Source of the DNA: Sphingomonas sp. Mn802worker
GTDB lineage: Bacteria > Pseudomonadota > Alphaproteobacteria > Sphingomonadales > Sphingomonadaceae
Assembly (NCBI RefSeq): GCF_000382485.1
Contig: NZ_AORY01000004.1
Coordinates: 609,685-673,684, forward strand
Direction: 5' to 3'
Length of the DNA: 64,000 bases
Position numbers and translations under genes: made by a program. The notes under the pieces were generated by a model. It was not told the origin of the DNA, made no database searches, and was given only the letters and a program-made list of their open reading frames with translations. Positions 9,829 through 19,548 of the stretch are shown one piece after another (positions within the stretch are counted from its first letter, which is position 1; every line of letters starts with the position of its first letter).

Positions 9829-11043
9829 ATGAACGACATGCAGGCGATCCGCCGCGGGCGGTTGCAGGGACGCGGCGGGCGCGGCGATCCGTCGCCGCTC
9901 GGCACGTGGTTCTGGGACATCGATCGCGTGCTGCTGCTGCTCGCATTGTTCCTGATCGCGATCGGGCTGATCGCGGTCGCCGCCGGCTCGCCTGCCACCG
10001 CGGTGCGCTATTCGGGCGAGCACGTGAAGTTCACGCCGCTGCATTATTTCTGGCGACAGGTGATCTGGGTGGCGGTCGCGCTGCCGGTGCTGTTCGGCGT
10101 TTCGATGCTGCCCGTCACGGTCGCCCGGCGCATGTCGCTGGTCGGTGCGGGGATCTGCGTCGCGCTCCTGGCCGTCACGCCCTTCGTCGGGATGACCGTC
10201 AACGGTGCGCGGCGCTGGATCGGGTTCGGCTTCGCGCAGTTCCAGCCGTCGGAGTTCCTCAAGCCCTTCTTCGTCGTGACGGTCGCGTACCTGCTGTCGC
10301 TCAAGGCGCGTGACGAGGAACTGCCCGCGACGATCATCACTGCCGCTTTGACCGGATTGGTCGCGGTGCTACTGATGTTGCAGCCCGATTTCGGTCAGAC
10401 GATCATCTTCTGCTCGATCTGGCTCGCGTTGATCGTCATCGCGGGGACGCCGCCGCGCACGATCCTGGGATTGCTGGCGATGGTACCGGTCGGGCTGATC
10501 GCGGCCTACACTTTCTACGGCACCGCCCGCGCGCGCATCGACGCGTTCCTGTTCCCCGGTATCGAAGGGGAGGGTGCCAGTGATCATTTCCAGACCAACG
10601 CCGCGCATAATACGCTGACCGCGGGCGGCTGGTTCGGCACCGGACCCGGCGGCGGCACCGCGAAGTTCGGCCTGCCCGAGGCGCATACCGACTATATCTT
10701 CTCCGTCATCGGCGAGGAGTTCGGGCTGATCGCGTGCATGATCGTGGCGCTCGTCTTCCTGGCGATCGTGGTGCGCGTGTTCGTCAAGCTGCTCGACGAA
10801 CAGGACAGTTTCAAGCTGCTCGCCGCCTCTGGTCTCGCGGTGCAGTTCGGCGCGCAGGCGCTCGTCTCGATGTCGGTCAATACCGGGCTTGCTCCGTCGA
10901 AGGGCATGACGCTGCCGTTCATCAGCTACGGCGGATCGTCGATGGTCGCTTTGTCGATCGGGATGGGGTTGCTCCTCGCGTTCACCCGGCGCAACCCGTT
11001 CCTGATGCGTAGTCCCTACATCAACCGCTGGAATGCCGCATGA
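9829..11043 (+). CDS. ftsW: Septal peptidoglycan glycosyltransferase FtsW
   Basis: A SEDS-family polymerase, 404 residues with about ten membrane segments, that polymerises lipid II at the division site with FtsI. Characteristic stretches are GARRWIGFG, QPSEFLKP, LQPDFGQT and the C-terminal PFISYGGSS. The N-terminus has about 30 basic and polar residues before the first helix. ATG at 9829 was chosen because it lies at the end of the gap after murD and gives the usual family length. The stop overlaps murG by 4 bases. Confidence 0.94.
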   Translation: MNDMQAIRRGRLQGRGGRGDPSPLGTWFWDIDRVLLLLALFLIAIGLIAVAAGSPATAVRYSGEHVKFTPLHYFWRQVIWVAVALPVLFGVSMLPVTVARRMSLVGAGICVALLAVTPFVGMTVNGARRWIGFGFAQFQPSEFLKPFFVVTVAYLLSLKARDEELPATIITAALTGLVAVLLMLQPDFGQTIIFCSIWLALIVIAGTPPRTILGLLAMVPVGLIAAYTFYGTARARIDAFLFPGIEGEGASDHFQTNAAHNTLTAGGWFGTGPGGGTAKFGLPEAHTDYIFSVIGEEFGLIACMIVALVFLAIVVRVFVKLLDEQDSFKLLAASGLAVQFGAQALVSMSVNTGLAPSKGMTLPFISYGGSSMVALSIGMGLLLAFTRRNPFLMRSPYINRWNAA

Positions 11044-12185
11044 CGCGTGCGCGCTCGTTCGTTCTCGCTGCCGGGGGCACCGGCGGCCATATGGTTCCCG
11101 CCGCCGCGCTGGCGGCCGAGTTGATGCGGCGCGGCCACCGCGTCGCTTTGGTCAGCGACGCGCGCGGCGTGCGCTTTCCCGGGCTGTTCGACGGCGTTGA
11201 GACGCACGTTATCCCGGCGGGGCGTTTCGCCGGCGGCCCGCTCGGCTGGGCGAATGCGGCGCGGCAGATGGTCGAGGGGCGTCGCACCGCCCGCGAACTC
11301 TATCGCTCGTTGAAGCCCGCGGCGGTAATTGGTTTCGGGGGCTATCCCGCATTTCCCGCGTTGTCAGCCGCGTTCGCGCTGCGTATCCCGACCGCCGTCC
11401 ACGAACAGAATGCCGTGCTCGGCCGCGTGAACCGGCTGGTCGCGCGTCGCGTCGACGCGATCGCGACGAGCTACCCCAACACTGATCGCCTCAAGCCTGC
11501 CTACGCCAACAAGGTGAACCTCGTCGGCAATCCGGTGCGCGAAGCAGTGCTGGCACTGCGCAGCCGACCCTATCCGTTGCTGGAGGAGGACGGCATCTTC
11601 CGCGTGCTCGTCACCGGCGGCAGCCAGGGCGCCAGCGTGCTGAGCCAGGTGGTGCCCGACGGTCTCGCGATGCTGCCGGTCGCATTCCGCCGCCGGTTGC
11701 AGGTGACGCATCAGGCGCGGATCGAGGACATCGACGCCGCGCGCGAGAAGTATGCCGCGCTCGACATCGCCGCCGATCTCGCGACCTATCTGCCCGACAT
11801 GCCCGAGCAGCTCGCCTGGGCGCACCTCGTCATCGCGCGCGCGGGCGCGTCGACGATCGCGGAACTGACCGCCGCGGGTCGTCCGGCGATCCTCGTGCCG
11901 CTGCCGGGCGCAACCGACGATCACCAGACCGCCAACGCGCGCGCGATCACCGATGCGGGCGGCGCGCGCACGATCCCGCAGCCGCAGTTCACGCCGACCG
12001 AGCTTGCCAAGCAGATGCAGAAGCTGGGACTCGATCCCTCTGCGCTGGAGAACGCGGCTGGTCGCGCACGTGCCTGCGGGATGCCCGACGCGGTCAGCGA
12101 CATGGCCGATCTGGTCGAAAGCCTCGACGCACCGCGCGCGCCGGTCCACGTCGGGCGCGTGCAGCCGAAGGAGGCTTTCGCGTGA
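11040..12185 (+). CDS. murG: UDP-GlcNAc:lipid I GlcNAc transferase MurG
   Basis: A 381-residue GT-B glycosyltransferase at the inner face of the membrane that turns lipid I into lipid II. The N-terminal glycine-rich loop GGTGGH is present at about residues 13-18, a second Gly-rich loop (TGGSQGA) near residue 195, and the UDP-GlcNAc binding region [10 protein letters not shown] near residue 270. It overlaps both neighbours, ftsW and murC, by 4 bases. Confidence 0.95.
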   Translation: MTRARSFVLAAGGTGGHMVPAAALAAELMRRGHRVALVSDARGVRFPGLFDGVETHVIPAGRFAGGPLGWANAARQMVEGRRTARELYRSLKPAAVIGFGGYPAFPALSAAFALRIPTAVHEQNAVLGRVNRLVARRVDAIATSYPNTDRLKPAYANKVNLVGNPVREAVLALRSRPYPLLEEDGIFRVLVTGGSQGASVLSQVVPDGLAMLPVAFRRRLQVTHQARIEDIDAAREKYAALDIAADLATYLPDMPEQLAWAHLVIARAGASTIAELTAAGRPAILVPLPGATDDHQTANARAITDAGGARTIPQPQFTPTELAKQMQKLGLDPSALENAAGRARACGMPDAVSDMADLVESLDAPRAPVHVGRVQPKEAFA

Positions 12186-13597
12186 AGGGCGTCGCGACCG
12201 ACATTGGCACCATCCACTTCGTCGGCATCGGCGGCATCGGCATGTCAGGCATCGCCGAGGTGATGCATAATCTCGGCTATTCGGTGCAGGGCAGCGACGT
12301 GGCGGAAGGTTATGTCGTCGAGGGGCTGCGCCAGCGCGGGATCGCCGTGACGATCGGCCACGCGGCCGAGAATGTCGACGACGCCGCGGTTGTCGTCACC
12401 TCCACGGCGGTGAAGCGCGGCAACCCTGAGGTCGAGGCCGCACTCGATCGCCGCGTGCCGGTGGTGCGCCGCGCCGAGATGCTCGCCGAGCTGATGCGGC
12501 TGAAATCGACGGTCGCGGTGGCGGGCACGCACGGCAAGACGACAACCACTTCGATGGTCGCGGCGCTGCTCGATGCAGGGGGTGTCGACCCGACCGTCAT
12601 CAACGGCGGCATCATCAACAGCTATGGCTCGAACGCACGGCTGGGCGCATCCGACTGGATGGTGGTCGAGGCGGACGAGAGCGACGGCAGCTTCCTGCGG
12701 CTCGATGGCACGATCGCGGTCGTGACCAACATCGATCCCGAACACCTCGATCATTACGGCAGCTTCGAGCGCGCGAAGGACGCCTACGTCGAGTTCGTCG
12801 AGAACGTGCCTTTCTACGGCGCGGCGCTACTGTGCCTCGACCATCCGGAAGTGCAGGCGCTAATCCCGCGCGTGCGCGACCGCCGGATCGTCACCTATGG
12901 CTTTGCGGCATCGGCCGACGTGCGCGGCGTCAACGTGTCGCCTTATCCCGGCGGCAATCGGTTCGAGGCGCTGATCCGCTCGCGCGACGGCGCGACGCGC
13001 TCGATCGAGGGCATCGATCTGCCGATGCCCGGTCGGCACAACGTGCAGAACGCGCTCGCCGCGATCGGCGTCGCGCTCGAACTCGGCATCGATGACGCGA
13101 CGATCCAGCGCGGATTCGAGAAGTTCGGTGGGGTCAAGCGACGTTTTACCAAGGTCGGCGAGGTTGCGGCGGAGAACGGCGTCGCGACGATCATCGATGA
13201 TTACGGCCACCACCCGGTCGAAATCCGAGCCGTGCTCGCCGCCGCGCGCGAGTCGGCGCAGGGGCGCGTGATCGCGGTAGTCCAGCCGCATCGCTACTCG
13301 CGGCTCGGCAATCTGATGGAAGACTTTCAGGGCGCGTTCAACGACGCCGATGCGGTCTACGTCACCCCGGTCTATGCCGCGGGCGAGGCCCCGGTTGAGG
13401 GCGTCGACGCCGATGCGTTGGTCGCCGGCTTGCGCCGCCGCGGACACCGCGACGTGCAGACAGTCGGCGACGCTGACGCGCTCGCCGAGGCGCTGGCGAG
13501 CGAGGTTCGCGGCGGCGATCAGGTGATCTGCCTCGGCGCGGGCGACATCACGAAGTGGGCCGCCGGCCTTGCGCCCGCGATCGCGTCGCATCGGTGA
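12182..13597 (+). CDS. murC: UDP-N-acetylmuramate:L-alanine ligase MurC
   Basis: A 471-residue Mur ligase that adds the first stem-peptide residue, L-alanine. The N-terminal nucleotide-binding GIGGIGMSG is at about residues 15-23, and the ATP loop GTHGKTTT at residues 115-122. The central domain [10 protein letters not shown] and the C-terminal QPHRYSR motifs are intact. It starts with GTG in a 4-base overlap with murG and ends overlapping murB. Confidence 0.96.
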   Translation: MKGVATDIGTIHFVGIGGIGMSGIAEVMHNLGYSVQGSDVAEGYVVEGLRQRGIAVTIGHAAENVDDAAVVVTSTAVKRGNPEVEAALDRRVPVVRRAEMLAELMRLKSTVAVAGTHGKTTTTSMVAALLDAGGVDPTVINGGIINSYGSNARLGASDWMVVEADESDGSFLRLDGTIAVVTNIDPEHLDHYGSFERAKDAYVEFVENVPFYGAALLCLDHPEVQALIPRVRDRRIVTYGFAASADVRGVNVSPYPGGNRFEALIRSRDGATRSIEGIDLPMPGRHNVQNALAAIGVALELGIDDATIQRGFEKFGGVKRRFTKVGEVAAENGVATIIDDYGHHPVEIRAVLAAARESAQGRVIAVVQPHRYSRLGNLMEDFQGAFNDADAVYVTPVYAAGEAPVEGVDADALVAGLRRRGHRDVQTVGDADALAEALASEVRGGDQVICLGAGDITKWAAGLAPAIASHR

Positions 13598-14508
13598 GCA
13601 TGGTAGCTGCCTTGACCTCTGACACGATGCCTGCGGTCCGCGGTCGGCTGACGCCCTGCGCCCCGCTCGCGCCGCTTGTCTGGTTCAAGGCGGGCGGCGC
13701 GGCGGAGTGGCTGTTTGAGCCCGCCGACGTGGCCGATCTCTCCGCCTTTCTGCGCAACCTCGATCCGGCGGTACCGGTGCTGGCGCTCGGGCTCGGCAGC
13801 AACCTGATCGTGCGCGATGGCGGCGTGCCGGGCGTGGTGATTCGGCTCGGGAAACCGTTCGCACGCGTGGAGGTGCTGAATGCGACCACGCTGCGGTGCG
13901 GCGCGGGGGCCAGCGGCATTCTCGTGTCCTCGACTGCGCGCGACGGCGGCATCGCAGGCGTGGAATTCCTCCGCTCGATCCCCGGCACGGTCGGCGGGTT
14001 CGTGCGGATGAACGGCGGGGCGTACGGCCGCGAGGTCAAGGACGTGCTGGTCGAGGCAGAGGTGGTGTTGCGCTCGGGCGAGCGGCGGACGCTGCCGGCC
14101 AGTGAACTCGGTTACACCTACCGTCACAGTATGCTGCCTGAAGGGGCGGTGGTGATCGCCGCGACCTTCCGTGGGGAACCCGGCGAGCCCGCGGCGATCC
14201 AGGCCGAGATGGACCGTATCGCCGCTGCGCGAGGGGCGTCGCAGCCGCTCCGGTCGAAGACCGGCGGCTCCACCTTCAAGAACCCGGACGGGCACAAGGC
14301 GTGGGCGCTGGTCGATCAGGCCGGCTGCCGGGGCAAGCGGCTGGGCGACGCGCAGGTCAGTGACAAACATACCAACTTCCTGCTCAACGTCGGTCAGGCG
14401 ACCAGTGCCGATATCGAGGCGCTGGGTGAGGAAGTGCGCGCGGCGGTTAAGGCGCATAGCGGCGTGACGCTCGAGTGGGAGATACAGCGGGTGGGCGTGC
14501 AGGCATGA
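13594..14508 (+). CDS. murB: UDP-N-acetylenolpyruvoylglucosamine reductase MurB
   Basis: A FAD-dependent reductase, 304 residues, that reduces the enolpyruvyl group of UDP-GlcNAc-enolpyruvate to make UDP-MurNAc. FAD-binding motifs [11 protein letters not shown] and SIPGTVGG are present, as are YRHSMLPEG and the C-terminal GGSTFKNP containing the likely proton-donor serine. It has the short (type II) architecture. The frame is open further upstream into murC, but GTG 13594 makes the GTGA overlap used throughout this operon and gives a normal N-terminus; ATG 13600 is the alternative. Confidence 0.93.
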   Translation: MSMVAALTSDTMPAVRGRLTPCAPLAPLVWFKAGGAAEWLFEPADVADLSAFLRNLDPAVPVLALGLGSNLIVRDGGVPGVVIRLGKPFARVEVLNATTLRCGAGASGILVSSTARDGGIAGVEFLRSIPGTVGGFVRMNGGAYGREVKDVLVEAEVVLRSGERRTLPASELGYTYRHSMLPEGAVVIAATFRGEPGEPAAIQAEMDRIAAARGASQPLRSKTGGSTFKNPDGHKAWALVDQAGCRGKRLGDAQVSDKHTNFLLNVGQATSADIEALGEEVRAAVKAHSGVTLEWEIQRVGVQA

Positions 14509-15473
14509 GCGAAGCATTGCACATCGCGGTTTTGATGGGCGGCTGGTCGGCCGAACGCGAAGTCTCGCTCTCATCGGGCGCGGGCGTCGCCGACGCGCTC
14601 GAGTCGCTCGGCCACCGTGTCACCCGGATCGACATGGCGCGCGACGTCGCCGTACGGCTGGCCGATGCGAACGCCGATCTCGTCTTCAACGCGCTCCACG
14701 GCACGCCCGGCGAGGACGGCAGCGTGCAGGGGCTGATGGACCTGATGGGGCTGACCTATACGCATAGCGGCATGGCGACCTCGGTGATCGCGATCGACAA
14801 GGTGCTGACCAAGCAGGCGCTGGTGCCGCACGGCATCCCCATGCCCGGCGGGCGCATCGTCAAATCGGCGGAGGTGTTCGAGGCCGATCCGCTCGCGCGG
14901 CCTTATGTGCTCAAACCCGTCAACGAAGGCTCGTCGGTGGGCGTCGCGATCGTGACGAGTCAGGGCAATTACGGGAACCCGATCGCGCGCGACGCGAAAG
15001 GCCCGTGGGCCGAGTTCGATGAACTGCTCGCCGAGCCATACGTGCGCGGGCGCGAGCTGACGACCGCGGTACTGGGTGGCGCCGACGGCCCCCGTGCGCT
15101 GGGCGTCACCGAGCTGCGCCCGAAATCGGGCTGGTACGATTACGACGCCAAATACACTGACGGCATGACCGAGCATCTGTTTCCCGCGCCGATCCCTGAC
15201 GAGATCACGCAGGCCTGCATGGCGCTGGCGGTCGACGCGCACCGCCTGCTCGGCTGTCGCGGCGCGAGCCGTTCCGACTTCCGCTGGGACGACGAGCGCG
15301 GCGTCGACGGACTGTTCCTGCTTGAGGTCAACACGCAGCCGGGCATGACGCCGCTCAGCCTCGTGCCCGAACAGGCGCGGCATACCGGCATGAGCTACCC
15401 CGAGCTCGTTCAGGCGATCGTCGACGAGGCGTTGCGCGATGCCGCCGAGCGTGCGGAGAAGCGCGCGCCATGA
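14505..15473 (+). CDS. ddl: D-alanine:D-alanine ligase
   Basis: An ATP-grasp enzyme, 322 residues, that makes the D-Ala-D-Ala dipeptide used by MurF. N-terminal LMGGWSAEREVSLSSG, NALHGTPGEDG, the ATP-grasp segment KPVNEGSSVG and the metal-binding LLEVNTQPGMT are all recognisable. The frame is open upstream to 14475, but ATG 14505 gives the ATGA overlap with murB and a standard N-terminus. Its end overlaps ftsQ by 4 bases. Confidence 0.95.
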   Translation: MSEALHIAVLMGGWSAEREVSLSSGAGVADALESLGHRVTRIDMARDVAVRLADANADLVFNALHGTPGEDGSVQGLMDLMGLTYTHSGMATSVIAIDKVLTKQALVPHGIPMPGGRIVKSAEVFEADPLARPYVLKPVNEGSSVGVAIVTSQGNYGNPIARDAKGPWAEFDELLAEPYVRGRELTTAVLGGADGPRALGVTELRPKSGWYDYDAKYTDGMTEHLFPAPIPDEITQACMALAVDAHRLLGCRGASRSDFRWDDERGVDGLFLLEVNTQPGMTPLSLVPEQARHTGMSYPELVQAIVDEALRDAAERAEKRAP

Positions 15474-16396
15474 GCCGCACGATCCGCCGCGAGCCCGCCG
15501 GTGGTCCGCGCCGAACCGTCAACCGCCGCAAGTCCGCGCCGAAGAAGACGTTCGGGCAGCGCATGGTCGCGAAGCTGCCGTTCAACGAGGCGTTCCTGCG
15601 CCGCGCGGTCACCTGGACGCTGTTGGGTGCTGGCGGCGCGGCGGCGATCGCAGTCGCATCGTGGATCGGCATCCCCTCGGCGATCGGCATCGGCATCGCC
15701 GAAACCGCGGCGCAGGCGGGGCTGCGTGTCGAGCAGGTCGACATCACGGGGCTGAAGCGGATGGACCGTGAGACGGTCTATGCGGTCGCGCTCGAACAAC
15801 CCTCGCGCGCGATGCTGCGGCTCGATCTCGAGGCGGTGCGGCAGCGGTTGCTCGCCTATGGCTGGATCGAGGATGCGTACGTGTCGAGGCGGTTGCCCGA
15901 TCGCCTGCTAATTCACGTCACCGAGCGTGAACCCGCTGCGGTGTGGCAGGATAACGGACAATTGACGCTGATCGATGCGACCGGAAGGCTGCTCGCGCCG
16001 GTCGACCGCGCCAACATGCCCAATTTGCCCCTGGTGATCGGCCCCGGTGCGGATCAGCAGGAGCCGGCGTACCAGGCGCTGCTGGCGGCCGCGCCGGCGC
16101 TTCGTCGCCGCGTGAAGGCCGCGGCGTGGGTCGGCAATCGCCGCTGGGACCTGACCTTCACGACCGGCGAGACGCTGGCGTTGCCGCAGGACGGCGCGCA
16201 GGCGGCGTTGGTCAAGTTCGCCGACATGGAACGCGCCAGCCCGCTGCTCGGCAAGGGGTGGCTGCGGTTCGACATGCGCGATCCGGCGAAGCTCGTCGCG
16301 CGAAAGCCGGGGCAGGACGCGCAAACGCCGCAACCTGTCGACACGCCCGAGACGTCGGAGGCGAGTGCGCGTCCGCTCGGCGCGGGCGAGGTCTGA
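15470..16396 (+). CDS. ftsQ: Cell division protein FtsQ
   Basis: A bitopic divisome protein, 308 residues, that joins FtsL and FtsB in the periplasm. It has a long basic cytoplasmic N-terminus (about residues 1-45), one membrane segment (about 46-70), the POTRA domain starting at VDITGLKRM (about 85-155), and the FtsQ beta domain. The last 30 residues are a disordered Pro/Glu tail. It starts in a 4-base overlap with ddl, in the ddl-ftsQ-ftsA-ftsZ order conserved in many proteobacteria. Confidence 0.93.
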   Translation: MSRTIRREPAGGPRRTVNRRKSAPKKTFGQRMVAKLPFNEAFLRRAVTWTLLGAGGAAAIAVASWIGIPSAIGIGIAETAAQAGLRVEQVDITGLKRMDRETVYAVALEQPSRAMLRLDLEAVRQRLLAYGWIEDAYVSRRLPDRLLIHVTEREPAAVWQDNGQLTLIDATGRLLAPVDRANMPNLPLVIGPGADQQEPAYQALLAAAPALRRRVKAAAWVGNRRWDLTFTTGETLALPQDGAQAALVKFADMERASPLLGKGWLRFDMRDPAKLVARKPGQDAQTPQPVDTPETSEASARPLGAGEV

Positions 16397-16422
16397 GGCG
16401 GGGCAACAGGGGGGCAGCGCAG

Positions 16423-17682
16423 ATGGCGAAACCGGCACCGGAAGGATTGATCACTGCGCTCGACATTGGATCGTCGAAGGTGTCGGCGATGATCGCGCAG
16501 AAAGGCGATGGCGGCGAACTGGTCGTGCTTGGTACCGGGCAGCGCGAAAGCCGCGGCGTCAAGCGCGGCTATATCGCCGACATGGGCGCGACCGAGGTCG
16601 CGGTGCGCGAAGCGGTCGAACAGGCCGAGCGTGTCGCGGGCGTCGCGATCGAGAATGTCTGGGCGGGCTTCTCCGCCGGTGGCCTCGTCAGCGACGAAGC
16701 GTTCATCGAGGCCGAACTGGGCGGCACGCGAATCGAGCAGGCCGACATCGACGCGTTGTTGCAGGAAGGACGTCAGGCGATCGATCCGCAGGGGCGGATG
16801 GTGCTCCACGCGCAGCCTGCGCTCTACACGCTTGACGGATTGAACGGCGTCAAGAAGCCGCTTGGGCTCCATGCCGACCGGCTGGGCGTCCACATCCACG
16901 TCATCGCCGCCGACGGGTCGCCGGTGCGCAACCTCGACCTGTGTGTCCGTTCGGCGCATCTGGAGGTCAAGTCGATCATCGCCGCGCCGGTGGCAACCGG
17001 GCTGGCCTGCCTGACGCAGGAGGAGCGCGATCTGGGCGTCGCGCTGGTCGAGATCGGTGCCGGGATCACCAACGTATCGTTGTTCGCGGGCGAGATGCTC
17101 GTCGGGTTGAAGTCGATTGCGATCGGCGGTGCGGACATCACCGACGATATCGCCTCTGCCTTCGGGACGACGCGGTTGCAGGCCGAGCGGATCAAATGCT
17201 TCCACGGCTCCGCCAACGCCTCCCCGCGCGACAATCACGAGATGGTGACGGTGCGCGAGCGGAGCGAGGCGGAGGACAACGATTCGCTGCAGATCACCAA
17301 GGCGGCGTTGATCGCCGTGATCCGACAGCGGTTGGAAGTCCTGATGAACGAGGTGCAGGCGGCGCTCAAGGAGTTGCGTTTCGAAGGACCGGTCGGGCGG
17401 CAGGTCGTCATCACCGGCGGCGGCGCGGAGTTGAAGGGCATCGCCGACTATGCGCAGCAATTGCTCGGCCGCTCTGTCCGGGTCGGGCGACCGCGCGGGT
17501 TGACCAACCTGCCCGAGGCGCATTCCGGACCCGGGTTCGCGACGCTTGCCGGGCTCGCTTATTTCGCCGCGGCCGATCCGATCGACCTGCGCGGCGTTGC
17601 GCCCAGGCAGCAGACGGTCCACCGCAGCAAGGGCTGGCGTGGCTTGCGTCGCTTGATCCAGGCCGCAAGAGCGAATTATTAG
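16423..17682 (+). CDS. ftsA: Cell division protein FtsA
   Basis: An actin-like ATPase, 419 residues, that anchors FtsZ filaments to the membrane. The phosphate-binding motif ALDIGSSKV is near residue 10, the 1C domain follows, and ITGGGAELKG lies near residue 330. The C-terminal WRGLRRLIQAA is the amphipathic membrane-targeting helix. The frame is open for about 100 codons upstream, but only ATG 16423 gives the conserved N-terminus; AGGGGGGC upstream can serve as ribosome binding site. A 26-base gap separates it from ftsQ. Confidence 0.95.
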   Translation: MAKPAPEGLITALDIGSSKVSAMIAQKGDGGELVVLGTGQRESRGVKRGYIADMGATEVAVREAVEQAERVAGVAIENVWAGFSAGGLVSDEAFIEAELGGTRIEQADIDALLQEGRQAIDPQGRMVLHAQPALYTLDGLNGVKKPLGLHADRLGVHIHVIAADGSPVRNLDLCVRSAHLEVKSIIAAPVATGLACLTQEERDLGVALVEIGAGITNVSLFAGEMLVGLKSIAIGGADITDDIASAFGTTRLQAERIKCFHGSANASPRDNHEMVTVRERSEAEDNDSLQITKAALIAVIRQRLEVLMNEVQAALKELRFEGPVGRQVVITGGGAELKGIADYAQQLLGRSVRVGRPRGLTNLPEAHSGPGFATLAGLAYFAAADPIDLRGVAPRQQTVHRSKGWRGLRRLIQAARANY

Positions 17683-17799
17683 TACCATTTCCCAATTTGG
17701 GTGGGTTTTCGCTGGTACGTTGGCCGCCCATGTGAAAAATACCTCAACGCCCCGTTCACAATCACAACAGCGGGGGCTTGTGACCGGAGTAAACAGGCG

Positions 17800-19398
17800 A
17801 TGAGCATCGAATTCATTGCGCCCGACGTCGACGATCTGACGCCGCGCATCACCGTTGTTGGCGTGGGCGGCGCTGGCGGCAACGCGATCGCGAACATGAT
17901 GCGCGCGGACGTGCAGGGCGTGAACTTCCTCGTCGCCAACACCGACGCGCAGGCGCTGCGCTCATCGGAGGCGGAGCAGAAGATCCAGCTCGGCACCAAG
18001 ATTACCGGCGGCCTGGGTGCAGGCGCGCGGCCAGAGATCGGTCGCGCGGCGGCCGAGGAATCGATCGACGATCTGTCGCGGCTGCTTGAGGGCAGCCACA
18101 TGTGCTTCATCGCGGCCGGCATGGGCGGCGGAACCGGCACCGGCGCGGCCCCTGTCATCGCCAAGGCGGCGCGCGACATGGGCATCCTGACCGTCGGCGT
18201 CGTGACCAAGCCGTTCAGCTTCGAGGGCAATCGCCGCGGCAAGTCCGCCGATGCGGGCATCGAGGAGCTGCAGAAGTTCGTCGACACGCTGATCGTCATT
18301 CCCAACCAGAACCTGTTCCTGGTCGCCAATGCCAATACGACGTTCAAGCAGGCGTTCGAGATGGCGGACGAGGTGCTGCAGCAGGGCGTGCGCGGCATCA
18401 CCGACCTGATGGTCATGCCCGGCCTCATCAACCTCGATTTCGCCGACGTCCGCTCGGTGATGCAGGAGATGGGCAAGGCGATGATGGGCACGGGCGAAGC
18501 CGATGGCGATGACCGCGCGATCATCGCGGCGCAAAAGGCGATCGCCAACCCGTTGCTCGACGGCGTGTCGATGCAGGGCGCGAAGGGCGTCATCGTGTCG
18601 ATTACCGGCGGCGAGGACATGCGCCTGCTCGAGGTCGACGAGGCGGCGAATCACATCCGCGAGCTGGTCGATCCCGACGCCAACATCATCTGGGGTTCGG
18701 CGTTCAATCCCGACCTTGAGGGCAAGATCCGCGTCTCGGTCGTGGCCACGGGTATCGAGAGCGCAGGCGGGCCCGACAAGCCCGGCGCAACCGCTGCCGC
18801 CCCGACGCAGAGCGAGCCAGCCCGACCGTTCAGCTTCTCCGCGCCGCGTCGCGCCGAGCCGACCGCGGCTTCGGCACCGGCACCAACTCCGACCGCCGCA
18901 CCGTCGGGCTATGCTGCCCCTGCGCCCGCGCCGACTAGTGCGGCGCCGCAGCACAATTACCAGGCACCGGCACCCGCCGCGGTTCCGCCTGCACCAGCCG
19001 CAACGCGCGGCTATGAGCAGGTGCCGCCGGTTGCCAGCCCCGCGCCGCAGGGCGATGCATTGTCGCAAGGTGTCATGCCGCACGGGCAGGGCGATGCGGG
19101 TTCGAACGGCAGCGATGACGAACTGCTGCTCGGCTCCGAAGCCATGCTGCCCGAGGCGAACGCCGCGCCGCAACCCGCACCCGCGCCAGCCGCGGAGCCG
19201 GGCATCGCACCGCGTCGCTTCCTCGCGCCCGAGGGTAACGAGGACGCACCGCCGCAGCCGCGCGTGAAGCTTGGCGGAACGCTGTTCGAGCGGATGCAGA
19301 ATGCGACCCGCGGCGCGCCGCGCACCGGCGGTGAGCCGGCGGGCGATACGCCGGGGGGCGACCTGCCGCGGTTCTTGCACCGGCAGAACAATCAGTAA
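17800..19398 (+). CDS. ftsZ: Cell division GTPase FtsZ
   Basis: A tubulin-like GTPase, 532 residues, that forms the Z ring. The GTPase core covers about residues 1-320, with GVGGAGGNA, the tubulin signature [10 protein letters not shown] and the T7-loop region NLDFADV. A Pro/Ala/Gln-rich linker of about 190 residues follows, much longer than in E. coli, then the C-terminal DLPRFLHRQ peptide that binds FtsA. I chose ATG 17800 although the frame is open to 17701, because translation from there gives the conserved N-terminus. The 117-base spacer after ftsA could hold its own promoter. Confidence 0.97.
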   Translation: MSIEFIAPDVDDLTPRITVVGVGGAGGNAIANMMRADVQGVNFLVANTDAQALRSSEAEQKIQLGTKITGGLGAGARPEIGRAAAEESIDDLSRLLEGSHMCFIAAGMGGGTGTGAAPVIAKAARDMGILTVGVVTKPFSFEGNRRGKSADAGIEELQKFVDTLIVIPNQNLFLVANANTTFKQAFEMADEVLQQGVRGITDLMVMPGLINLDFADVRSVMQEMGKAMMGTGEADGDDRAIIAAQKAIANPLLDGVSMQGAKGVIVSITGGEDMRLLEVDEAANHIRELVDPDANIIWGSAFNPDLEGKIRVSVVATGIESAGGPDKPGATAAAPTQSEPARPFSFSAPRRAEPTAASAPAPTPTAAPSGYAAPAPAPTSAAPQHNYQAPAPAAVPPAPAATRGYEQVPPVASPAPQGDALSQGVMPHGQGDAGSNGSDDELLLGSEAMLPEANAAPQPAPAPAAEPGIAPRRFLAPEGNEDAPPQPRVKLGGTLFERMQNATRGAPRTGGEPAGDTPGGDLPRFLHRQNNQ

Positions 19399-19410
19399 CG
19401 ATCAGCGATC

Positions 19411-19434
19411 GGCCGCACGCTCGTCCGTGCGGCC
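19411..19434 (+). terminator. Hairpin after ftsZ, likely end of the dcw operon
   Basis: A perfect 9-base stem (GGCCGCACG with CGTGCGGCC) around a 6-base loop starts 12 bases after the ftsZ stop. No T-tract follows, so it is a weaker intrinsic terminator or an RNA-stabilising hairpin. Confidence 0.55.
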
Positions 19435-19548
19435 AGTGATAACAAGCGTGTAGCGAATGGGCTTCGTCGTTGCGGCGGCTCGGTTCGCCGCACCGCTTGA
19501 TGCGCGTCATTGCCGGGCCATGCTCCAGCGGCTCTAGCATTTCACGAC

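Noticed and set aside
16054..17688. A 544-codon minus-strand frame opposite ftsQ and ftsA
   Set aside because: Same reason: the plus-strand genes are certain and the antisense product has no family features.
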